This document shows, piece by piece, positions 1 to 5,699 of a stretch of 12,909 nt of DNA. Below the pieces are notes generated by a model. The model was not told the DNA's origin, did no database searches, and saw only the letters and a program-made list of their open reading frames with translations. Origin of the DNA: Desulfobacteraceae bacterium (GTDB lineage: Bacteria > Desulfobacterota > Desulfobacteria > Desulfobacterales > Desulfosalsimonadaceae); NCBI GenBank assembly GCA_021162325.1, contig JAGGYV010000232.1:1-12909 (forward strand), read 5' to 3'. Position numbers and translations under genes: made by a program. The stretch's first letter is position 1; every line of letters begins with the position of its first letter.

Positions 1-171
1 CTGTTTGATATTTTTATGAAGGAGAAGAAGGAACCGCTGATTGTTATTACCGACGGTGAAGTGTATGATCTGGATCGTTTAACACCCTACCGGAACACAT
101 TGTGGGCGCTTCCTCCGGAATGTGTTGGGAGCATAACACCGCCTTTTGGGCGGGTGGTCACGATTGAGTAA
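1..171 (+). CDS. C-terminal end of a DUF2201/vWA-like protein (partial)
   Basis: An open frame runs from the first base to a TAA at 169-171 and gives 56 residues; the start lies outside the window. The visible part has a hydrophobic strand ending in VITDGE, then TPYRNTLWALPP, and closes with PPFGRVVTIE. This order (strand plus TDG, then a 'LW' strand, then a PFG-R-V tail) is what I know from the end of DUF2201 proteins, which carry a metallopeptidase-like and a vWA-like domain. They are usually encoded next to a MoxR-type AAA+ ATPase and are thought to work with it on protein targets. The assignment rests on a short C-terminal piece only. The partner ATPase, if present, would be upstream of the window. 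Confidence 0.55.
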   Translation: MFDIFMKEKKEPLIVITDGEVYDLDRLTPYRNTLWALPPECVGSITPPFGRVVTIE

Positions 172-185
172 CTCACTATTATTGA

Positions 186-310
186 TTTCTTATCTCTAAT
201 TTTTGTGTTTTTTTGCCAAAATATTTCAAGACTCAAAAAGTGCGAAGTGACTAAAGTGAGCTAAATTGCCTAAAGTTGAGGACTGCGCTAAACGCGCGAT
301 CATTTTATTA
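186..310 (+). repeat. Intergenic GTG-CTAAA repeat element, copy 1
   Basis: A stretch from TTTCTTATCTCT (186) through a run of short tandem units of 9-10 bases (GTGACTAAA, GTGAGCTAAA, TTGCCTAAA; 247-275) to GACTGCGC...GCGCGATCATTT (281-307). The first part (186-280) is about 80% identical by eye to 5109-5205, and the last part matches 5478-5507. The whole lies between the vWA-like gene and the repeat-protein gene. It has no coding potential. Confidence 0.7.
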
Positions 311-357
311 TAAAAACTGGCAACGCCGGAGGCGTTAACCATAACTTTAGCTCACTT
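254..357. repeat. Inverted repeat with inner hairpin in the 172-413 gap
   Basis: AAGTGAGCTAAA at 254-265 is perfectly complemented by TTTAGCTCACTT at 346-357. Inside it sits a tight hairpin, AACGCC-GGA-GGCGTT, at 322-336. The remainder of the 172-413 gap (358-413) is AT-rich leader for the next gene, with AGGA at 400-403. The role is unknown; it may be the border of a small non-autonomous element. Confidence 0.55.
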
Positions 358-413
358 CAAACGTTAATTCACTTTTAACTTTTCCGGTTTATCCGGGTTA
401 GGAATATAATGTT

Positions 414-1031
414 ATGAAAAATATGGATCAGCAATCAGCAGCGGTCATATGGCAGGCTGAACAACAGGCAGAAACATTTGATTATGAGAAAGCGCTTAAT
501 TGTTTTATCAACCAGCAGGAAAAGGACTATATTTATAAAGCTGGCGTGTACTGGTCTGTTTTTGACTTTGACAAGGGGCTCGATGCGTTAATTGATATCA
601 ATGATCCGGATTATATATTCAGGGCTGGCAGGTCGTGGAAAACATTTGATGATACCAAAGCACTTTCCGCACTGATCCAACTGAAGTCTTCAAGATTTAT
701 CTACTATGCAGGCATCGAATGGAAATCATTTGATTATGATGCCGGTACCCAGGCACTTTTAAATTTTCGGGATATTGAATTTATTTTTTATGCCGGAGCA
801 CACTGGAAGCAATTTGACTGTGACAAAGGCGGCCGGATCATTATTGAGGCCGGACAGCCGGAAGTTATCTATAAAGCGGGCGATCAATGGGAAACATTCG
901 ATTATGTCAACGGCTGGCTGGCTTTGGAGGCATCCCTGAGAAAAGGGGCCCGCTGGCGTGGAAAGGCCTTTGAAAACAGGAAGTGGCGAAACGCCCTGCA
1001 GAAAATATGGCAGGCGGCCTGTGCTTTGTGA
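414..1031 (+). CDS. 28-residue tandem repeat protein of unknown function
   Basis: The product is 205 residues long. Phe-Asp pairs fall at residues 22-23, 50-51, 78-79, 106-107, 134-135 and 162-163, which is exactly 28 apart. The unit is roughly aromatic-Ile-aromatic-x-Ala-Gly-x-x-Trp-x-x-Phe-Asp-x-x-x-Gly/Ala-x-x-Ala-Leu. Ala-Gly recurs at 43, 71, 99, 127 and 155, and Trp at 47, 75, 103, 131 and 159. The first unit is the most diverged (no Trp, Glu for Gly). After the sixth unit comes a basic, Trp-rich tail (about 177-205). There is no signal peptide or membrane segment, so a cytoplasmic all-helical solenoid or scaffold is likely. AGGA at 400-403 supports the ATG at 414. I do not recognise the family. 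Its position behind a vWA-like gene suggests, but does not prove, a shared role. Confidence 0.85.
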   Translation: MKNMDQQSAAVIWQAEQQAETFDYEKALNCFINQQEKDYIYKAGVYWSVFDFDKGLDALIDINDPDYIFRAGRSWKTFDDTKALSALIQLKSSRFIYYAGIEWKSFDYDAGTQALLNFRDIEFIFYAGAHWKQFDCDKGGRIIIEAGQPEVIYKAGDQWETFDYVNGWLALEASLRKGARWRGKAFENRKWRNALQKIWQAACAL

Positions 1032-1060
1032 CATTTCACCCAATGCCGCCCGCATCGGAT

Positions 1061-1090
1061 TTGAGCCGGGCATGGACCCATCGGTTTTTT
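1061..1090 (+). terminator. Possible intrinsic terminator after the repeat-protein gene
   Basis: About 30 bases after the stop, CCG...ATGG-AC-CCAT-CGG can form a short bulged stem, followed at once by six T (1085-1090). The stem is short and imperfect, so this is a weak call. Confidence 0.3.
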
Positions 1091-1100
1091 ATAATAGAAT

Positions 1101-2084
1101 ATGATGAATAACTTTAATCCGCCCTATTTACTCCGCAACCCGCACCTCCAGTCCATTCTTAACAGCATCAAACTGCGGCGTCCCATTGTTTCCAGACGCT
1201 CAAGGGGCATGCGCAATGCTGCTACATCCCACATACTTGACTGTGGGGATGGCGTGCGGCTTCAGGGATATTTTTCCGGACACAACCCGGGCCAAAAAGA
1301 CCTATGCATCTTTATTCACGGATGGATGGGAAGTTCCGAATCATCCTATCTTTTATCTGCAGCTGGCACCCTTTGGGATACAGGTTTTGATATTTTCAGG
1401 CTGAACATGCGGGACCACGGACTAACGCATCACCTGAACGAAGGGGTATTCCATTCCTGCCGGATTGATGAAGTCGTCGGGGCAGTCAAACGCATACAGG
1501 AAATATTCCCCCATAAACGGCTGTTTCTCGCAGGATTTTCTTTAGGCGGCAATTTTGCCTTACGGGTGGCAGCCAGGGCATCGGCAGCAGGCATCAAACT
1601 AGAGAAGGTCGTCGCTATTTGTCCGGTACTTTATCCGCCAAATACACTTTTCGCCATGGAAAACGGCCTTCCGATCTATCATCTGTATTTTATGAAAAAA
1701 TGGCGGAATTCACTGCGCATTAAACGAAAGTACTTCCCCCATCTAAAAGGGCTTAAACGCATATCCGGCTTTAAATCCATCAGTAAAATGACCGACTATT
1801 TTGTCAGAAATTTTACTGACTATACTGACATGATGACGTATTTAAAGAGTTATGCCATTACCGGAAAAGCACTGGAAAGCATTCAGATACCGTCTATCGT
1901 TATTGCAAGCATTGATGATCCGATAATTCCGGCAAAGGACCTGCTGAATCTGTCAACTCCGGATTATCTGAAGGTTGTAACAACGAAATATGGGGGACAT
2001 TGTGGATATCTTAAGGATTATTTCCTGAGAAGCTGGGTTGACCAGCAGCTGATAAAACTTTTAGGACAGAGTAGACAGAGGTAG
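1101..2084 (+). CDS. YheT/ABHD-type alpha/beta hydrolase
   Basis: The 327-residue product carries NPHLQSIL near its N-terminus (residues 13-20), a hallmark of the YheT/ABHD1-3 branch of alpha/beta hydrolases. The fold signals follow in order: the oxyanion strand FIHGW (71-75), the nucleophile elbow GFSLGG with Ser147, the acid in IDDPIIP (Asp272 or Asp273), and the catalytic His300 in GGHCGY. It is therefore expected to be an active serine esterase or lipase-like enzyme. The natural substrate of this branch is poorly known. There is no signal peptide, so it is probably cytoplasmic. A TAG at 1095-1097 is in frame just upstream, so the start must be ATG 1101 or ATG 1104. No Shine-Dalgarno is seen, but TATAAT lies at 1090-1095. 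Length is normal for the family. Confidence 0.9.
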   Translation: MMNNFNPPYLLRNPHLQSILNSIKLRRPIVSRRSRGMRNAATSHILDCGDGVRLQGYFSGHNPGQKDLCIFIHGWMGSSESSYLLSAAGTLWDTGFDIFRLNMRDHGLTHHLNEGVFHSCRIDEVVGAVKRIQEIFPHKRLFLAGFSLGGNFALRVAARASAAGIKLEKVVAICPVLYPPNTLFAMENGLPIYHLYFMKKWRNSLRIKRKYFPHLKGLKRISGFKSISKMTDYFVRNFTDYTDMMTYLKSYAITGKALESIQIPSIVIASIDDPIIPAKDLLNLSTPDYLKVVTTKYGGHCGYLKDYFLRSWVDQQLIKLLGQSRQR

Positions 2085-2098
2085 ACAGAGGGACGCCC
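2064..2098 (+). repeat. Short GACAGAG microrepeats and small hairpin
   Basis: GACAGAG occurs three times in a row, separated by GTA or TA, across the last codons and stop of the hydrolase gene. AGGG-ACG-CCCT follows at once. The block precedes the transposase remnant by about 50 bases and may be the left end of that element, which would mean the hydrolase C-terminus runs into insertion-derived DNA. Confidence 0.4.
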
Positions 2099-2147
2099 TT
2101 TAGATTTGTATATTTATATGCCGTTCGAATCATGCTATTAACATTTT

Positions 2148-2297
2148 ATGCCAAGAAAAGCCGGAATAGACGCACCGGGAGCAGTTCACCATATCATAGC
2201 CAGGGGGCACGGGGTCGTTGCGGCGAGGATTTATTTTTTATTCAATCCGAATATAGTGGGTCCCTGCAAGCAGCGAAATACTGTCTTCACAATTTAG
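2148..2297 (+). pseudogene. N-terminal remnant of a RAYT (Y1/TnpA-REP) transposase
   Basis: ATG at 2148 begins a 49-codon frame ending at TAG 2295-2297. Its first twenty residues, MPRKAGIDAPGAVHHIIARG, closely match the N-terminus I know from REP-associated tyrosine transposases, including the His-His-Ile-Ile strand. Similarity fades after that. The rest of the family's roughly 200-300 residues is missing, including the His-hydrophobic-His metal-binding motif and the catalytic Tyr, so it cannot be active. The frame runs into the 3' end of higA, and the two stop codons overlap on opposite strands. Either the element was deleted from its 3' side when it and the toxin-antitoxin pair came together, or the end has decayed. 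Confidence 0.7.
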
Positions 2298-2695
2298 ACA
2301 AAGACTGCTGGAGACACCTTAAAACGTTTACTCAATATTTTTATCTGACGAATATTTAGCTGACGTTTACCGGATAAAAGTTCTGATATAACTCCCTGGC
2401 TTCCGATTTCGTGAAGATCCGACTGCTTCATGCCATGTTCTTCCATCAAAGTTTTAAGCGTGTCTATCGGGTTACCCGCCATCTCGTTAATATATTGAGA
2501 TTCATATATTTCAACCAGGCTTCCAATTGTCTCCATCAGAGAAGCCAAGGGATGGCTCTCATTATTGCCCACTTCATCAACAAGCCTGTCAAGCAGATTG
2601 ACCAATCGATTGTAGTCTTTTTTATTATGTGGCACTGAAAATATGGGCTGAATTTCAGGCCAAACTTTAGCAATTTCTTTAAATTGGGTATTCAT
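2294..2695 (-). CDS. higA: HigA-type antitoxin (XRE-family HTH)
   Basis: The 133-residue protein has an N-terminal helical region (about 1-75) and a C-terminal helix-turn-helix (about 84-125) with the pattern MKQSDLHEIGSQGVISELLSGKRQL, then IKILSKRFKVSPAVF at the end. This is the layout of the COG5499 class of HigA antitoxins, which bind the toxin and repress the operon. The ATG shares one base with the stop codon of higB (TAATG). A strong GGAGG lies at 2701-2705, five bases upstream, inside the last codons of higB. The gene therefore has an excellent ribosome site of its own, whereas the toxin has none. The stop overlaps that of the convergent transposase remnant. Confidence 0.88.
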   Translation of the reverse strand: MNTQFKEIAKVWPEIQPIFSVPHNKKDYNRLVNLLDRLVDEVGNNESHPLASLMETIGSLVEIYESQYINEMAGNPIDTLKTLMEEHGMKQSDLHEIGSQGVISELLSGKRQLNIRQIKILSKRFKVSPAVFV

Positions 2696-2982
2696 TATTC
2701 CCTCCAGGATCCTCGATCATATTCTTTATGAGCAAGAATATACCGAATATAAATCCGATGCGTATTATAGTGTATTGCTGCAATCAAACGGGCTTTATTG
2801 CCTCCTATATTAAAAACAGTCAAATTACCGACAATATCGGCACTCGGAAAAGTTTGCCTGAGTTCGTTTAATGAATTAAAATCAGTTCGCTTGACGATCC
2901 GATACCAAGACTCAAGGGCAGTGGAACAATCAGGATGTTTTTTAACAAATTCAAGTATGCGCTTTCGAGTAATAATGTGCAT
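2695..2982 (-). CDS. higB: HigB-type mRNA interferase toxin
   Basis: The 95-residue protein begins MHIITRKRILEF and contains ESWYR (about 24-28), LRQTFPSAD (41-49), FNIGGNKARLI (57-67) and LAHKEYDRG (83-91). These are the signature blocks of the HigB_toxin family (RelE-like fold, ribosome-dependent mRNA cleavage), at full length. His85 and Tyr88 are in the conserved C-terminal block. The toxin precedes the antitoxin, the usual HigBA order. The family-typical start is the ATG at 2982. No Shine-Dalgarno precedes it, and the likely -10 box ends only five bases upstream, so the message may be leaderless. The pair probably stabilises the region or responds to stress; both genes look intact. Confidence 0.9.
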   Translation of the reverse strand: MHIITRKRILEFVKKHPDCSTALESWYRIVKRTDFNSLNELRQTFPSADIVGNLTVFNIGGNKARLIAAIHYNTHRIYIRYILAHKEYDRGSWRE

Positions 2983-2987
2983 ATAAA

Positions 2988-3016
2988 AAAATATCTCAGT
3001 CCGAGATAAATGTCAA
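2988..3016 (-). promoter_or_regulatory. higBA promoter with operator palindrome in the spacer
   Basis: On the minus strand, TTGACA (3011-3016), a 17-base spacer and TATTTT (2988-2993) make a near-consensus sigma-70 promoter. The spacer carries a perfect 6-bp inverted repeat with a 5-base centre (TATCTC 2992-2997, GAGATA 3003-3008; one arm runs into the -10). This is where a HigA/HigBA repressor would be expected to bind. Promoter and palindrome are read directly; binding is inferred. Confidence 0.7.
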
Positions 3017-3118
3017 TAAAATAAAACCGGCAGGAATACAAACTTTTTCAGAAATACAGCATTGCCATTCGCCTTTCCCGTCAAAGGATTATAAAAATTA
3101 GCTTAAGAATTTTCCATA

Positions 3119-5089
3119 TTATTTCAACTTTGGATCAAACGCCCTCACTTTTTTAATAAACGCAGCCTGCACCGTCTGTGACGTCTGGTCGCGATAGCGG
3201 AGCCGGACATAGAGATCCGAAATCTCAGTGATGCTGTTTTTCAAATCCGGACGTTTTTTTGAAACATACGCCGCATAATCCACGGGTCCCTGTCCGGGTT
3301 TACGTTCAAATCCGGCCCGGGTCAGTTTTTTGCAAAAACGGACATAATATGTTTTAACGGCATCCGGTTTTCGGCGGGAAGGGGTTAATACAAAAAAAGC
3401 ATACCCACCGACAATCATGCCGACCAGTACCAGAAGAAGAAGCAACCCTTTGAGTGATGCATTCCAATCACCGGATGTAAAACCAATTTTCTCCAGAAGC
3501 GCCTGTTGCTCATAATAGGAATATCCTTCAAACAAAGCGCTCCAACGGGTACTGACCGCGTCCCATCTTAAACGGATTTGTTCGAGAATGTCCGACCCGA
3601 AAATATCGAATATGGTGCCAAGATATTTGCGTGCCAGAGAGCCCGGCAGGTCCCAGGGCGGCAACGCGCCTTCCATTCCCTCTAAAATACGATCCGGCGC
3701 CACAACCGCCGTGGGGTCTACACGGCACCAGCCTTTTTCCGGATGCCAAAACTCTACCCAGACATGGGCATCGGACTGGCGGACAAGCAAAAAGTTTGCA
3801 TAGGGATTAACCTCGCCGCCCTGGTACCCGCCGACAATCCGGGCAGGAATTTCCACCGACCGAAGCATAAAGGCAAATGCCGACGCATAATGTTCGCAAA
3901 ACCCTTTTTTTGAATTAAAAATAAAATCATCCACTGAATTTTTACCCAGCCGGGGTGGCTGCAATGTATAGGAAAATCCACCGGCCCGGAAATAATCCAG
4001 AATCCGATCGACTTTATCATCCACATTACGGGCATTTTCGGTAATTCGTTTTGCCAGGTTACGGGCTTTTGGATTAATTCCCGCAGGAAGACGAGTCAAT
4101 TGACGAAGGGCCCACCGGTTTGCCTCTTCAGCCCGGTAGATAGTGTTAGAAATCATTTCATACCGCAATTTCCGGTTGACTGACCGCCGGGCGCGAAGCG
4201 TGTAATCCTTTGTCAGTTTTGCCGACGGCGGAATTTTTGCCGGCATATCCAGGGCAAACAGCCACCGGTTGTTATGGGGTTCAAGTGTTATCGTGTAAGA
4301 AACAGGATTCTTTCCTTCGGGCAGAACTGAATATTCCCGGGCCCGTTTATCCGCAGACCATTTGCGGCCGTCAAACGTTTGAAATACAATCCCCCGCCAG
4401 TAAAGCAGATGCGCCGGCGGAATATTGCCCTTAAATATCGCCCGAAACGCCACCTCATCATTTTTCACCAGATTTGCCACACTGCCCGGTGCCAGATGAT
4501 CTGAAAATCCACTTTTGCCGGTACCCGCCAGGGACAATCCAAACAGGCTCCCCTGGATTCTGGGAAACAGGAAAAACAATAGAATCATCAACGGGATGGC
4601 CTGGGCCATGATCAGTGCCGAAAGCTTTAGATGGGCTTTAAAACGACCGGACGGATCATTAATTCGAATTAAAACCGCAGTGGTGATGCTGACGGAAACC
4701 AGCATATAAATCGTAATGGCAAGTGTTTCCGATAAAAAAAGGCTGGTGATCACAATAAAATAAGCCAAAAAAACGGTAATCATCCGATCACGATGAGACA
4801 GAATTTCAAAAGGCTTCAACGCTGCCATAACAGCCAGCAGGCCAAGATATGCATTTTGCCCTGAATGCGTGTTATAAGTAAAACCAAGACCGGCAATCCC
4901 GATGACCGTTAGAATCCGCCGAATATTTTTTCCCGGGCGGGGCCAGTTGAGCTTTAACGACAGCAGCATATACCCCCACAGGAAAGCACACCAAAGAATA
5001 ATCCAGAGGGGAAGCCGGCCGATGTGCGGAAAAATCGCCACAATCAGGGCGACGATAATCGGGAAAATTATTTTTTGCTCATTATTCAT
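3119..5089 (-). CDS. TgpA-like membrane transglutaminase (DUF3488-transglut_core-DUF4129)
   Basis: The 656-residue protein has several hydrophobic membrane segments in residues 1-180, an extracytoplasmic region, a transglutaminase-like core, one more membrane helix (about 547-568) and a cytoplasmic DUF4129-like tail (about 571-650). The Cys-His-Asp triad is intact: Cys398 in KGFCEHYASAF, His442 in DAHVWVEF, Asp458 in CRVDPT. The family crosslinks or cleaves peptide bonds at glutamine side chains in the periplasm, and is encoded with MoxR and DUF58 genes as here. An in-frame TAA six bases upstream fixes the ATG at 5089 as the earliest start; no good ribosome site is seen. About 610 bases of repeats separate it from the DUF58 gene, so transcription from the MoxR promoter may be weakened or lost. 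The family role beyond Pseudomonas is uncertain. Confidence 0.9.
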   Translation of the reverse strand: MNNEQKIIFPIIVALIVAIFPHIGRLPLWIILWCAFLWGYMLLSLKLNWPRPGKNIRRILTVIGIAGLGFTYNTHSGQNAYLGLLAVMAALKPFEILSHRDRMITVFLAYFIVITSLFLSETLAITIYMLVSVSITTAVLIRINDPSGRFKAHLKLSALIMAQAIPLMILLFFLFPRIQGSLFGLSLAGTGKSGFSDHLAPGSVANLVKNDEVAFRAIFKGNIPPAHLLYWRGIVFQTFDGRKWSADKRAREYSVLPEGKNPVSYTITLEPHNNRWLFALDMPAKIPPSAKLTKDYTLRARRSVNRKLRYEMISNTIYRAEEANRWALRQLTRLPAGINPKARNLAKRITENARNVDDKVDRILDYFRAGGFSYTLQPPRLGKNSVDDFIFNSKKGFCEHYASAFAFMLRSVEIPARIVGGYQGGEVNPYANFLLVRQSDAHVWVEFWHPEKGWCRVDPTAVVAPDRILEGMEGALPPWDLPGSLARKYLGTIFDIFGSDILEQIRLRWDAVSTRWSALFEGYSYYEQQALLEKIGFTSGDWNASLKGLLLLLVLVGMIVGGYAFFVLTPSRRKPDAVKTYYVRFCKKLTRAGFERKPGQGPVDYAAYVSKKRPDLKNSITEISDLYVRLRYRDQTSQTVQAAFIKKVRAFDPKLK

Positions 5090-5108
5090 TAATTAAATAG
5101 GGGTTTCG

Positions 5109-5205
5109 TTTCTTATCTCTGATTTTTGTGTTTGTTGGGCAAACTTTTTTGACAAACTCAAAAAGTGTAAAGTGGCTAAAGTGATCTAAAGTGCCTAAAG
5201 TTAGG
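5109..5205 (+). repeat. GTG-CTAAA repeat element, copy 2 (left part)
   Basis: Matches 186-280 through TTTCTTATCTCT, TTTTTGTGTTT, ACTCAAAAAGTG and the three tandem units GTGGCTAAA, GTGATCTAAA, GTGCCTAAA. In copy 1 this part is followed at once by GACTGCGC; here that continuation appears only at 5478, after 272 bases of other repeats. Confidence 0.7.
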
Positions 5206-5238
5206 GTACACATGAACGAACCGGCAGAAATTTTTATT

Positions 5239-5290
5239 TCAGCCCGGAAAGGGCTTAACATACCAGCCCCGGGCAACACCCGGGGGACGA
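5239..5290 (+). repeat. REP-like double hairpin unit (plus orientation)
   Basis: Two hairpins in series: AGCCC-ggaaa-GGGCT (5241-5255) and CCCCGGG-caaca-CCCGGGG (5267-5285), linked by a TAACATACCA spacer. The same order and spacer type recur in opposite orientation at 5381-5461 and 10417-10517, which defines a dispersed family. Such units are typical substrates of RAYT transposases. Confidence 0.75.
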
Positions 5291-5380
5291 ATAAACAAAA
5301 AAAACAGCCATGAAAAAGCGTGACATTTTTTACATGGTTTTGCCAGAACCAATGCATTTATTTCATTTGTATATTATGCG

Positions 5381-5461
5381 GCGCCCTTACAGGGTGCAAA
5401 ATATGATATATGAATACCCGGGGCTTTGCCCCGGGCTTTTATGCGTGTCCCCTTCAGGGAC
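5381..5461 (-). repeat. REP-like hairpin array (minus orientation)
   Basis: Three hairpins: GCGCCC-ttaca-GGGTGC (5381-5397), CCCGGGGC-ttt-GCCCCGGG (5417-5435) and GTCCC-cttca-GGGAC (5447-5461). Read on the minus strand they repeat the small-hairpin, spacer, CCCGGG-hairpin order of the unit at 5239-5290. The two units face each other about 90 bases apart, like a BIME (paired inverted REPs). Confidence 0.72.
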
Positions 5462-5477
5462 GACCCGACCCCGGATT

Positions 5478-5507
5478 GACTGCGCAAAATGCGCGATCAT
5501 TTTTATT
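5478..5507 (+). repeat. GACTGCGC repeat block, copy 2 (right part)
   Basis: GACTGCGC-aaaat-GCGCGATCATTT matches 281-307 apart from the loop and a few bases. It forms a small GCGC hairpin. Confidence 0.6.
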
Positions 5508-5527
5508 TCTTCTACCTTTTACAAATG

Positions 5528-5555
5528 CCGGATTACGCTCTACGAGCTAATCCAG
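5528..5555. repeat. GGATTA...TAATCC hairpin
   Basis: GGATTA (5530-5535), GCTC (5537-5540), TAC loop, GAGC (5544-5547), TAATCC (5548-5553) form a hairpin with a single bulged base. It resembles the common 'CCGGATTA-CGC...TAATCC' intergenic palindromes known from many bacteria. Confidence 0.5.
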
Positions 5556-5596
5556 CCTATCTTATACCTCAATGTCATAAGCTTAAGCCATATACA

Positions 5597-5664
5597 TAGG
5601 GGAGGGGTTTATCCCCTCCCGGTATGATTTGCCATTTTGCGGGAGGGGATAAACCCCTCCCCTA
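5597..5664. repeat. 25-bp perfect inverted repeat, each arm itself palindromic
   Basis: Arms 5597-5621 and 5640-5664 are perfectly complementary over 25 bases, with an 18-base loop. Within each arm, GGGAGGGG and CCCCTCCC flank five bases (TTTAT or ATAAA), so either one long hairpin or two side-by-side hairpins can form. It lies 36 bases downstream (on the minus strand) of the DUF58 stop codon, where it could stop or protect the moxR-DUF58 transcript. No T tract follows, so it is not a standard terminator. Confidence 0.8.
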
Positions 5665-5699
5665 CAGAGTTAATAGCATTGCCTTAGACCTTCCACCTT

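Noticed and set aside
2132..2359. 75-residue plus-strand open frame starting just before the transposase remnant
   Set aside because: Different frame from the recognisable MPRKAGIDAPGAVHHII sequence and no similarity of its own. It could reflect a frameshift in the decayed gene, but nothing shows this.
1..2982. New defence island built of vWA protein, repeat protein, hydrolase and HigBA
   Set aside because: No nuclease, helicase or reverse transcriptase is present, the genes have separate signals and strands, and the toxin-antitoxin pair is an ordinary one. The evidence supports neighbours, not one system.
3528..4035. Minus-strand frames of 73 and 93 residues inside the transglutaminase gene
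   Set aside because: Out-of-frame shadows on the same strand as an intact 656-residue protein with all catalytic residues.
5082..5357. 91-residue minus-strand open frame
   Set aside because: It covers repeat DNA; its RVLPGAGMLSPFRA segment echoes the same REP family as at 10417-10517. Such frames are common spurious proteins.
5239..5461. CRISPR-like repeat array
   Set aside because: Repeats are inverted, of different lengths and without regular spacers; there are no cas genes.
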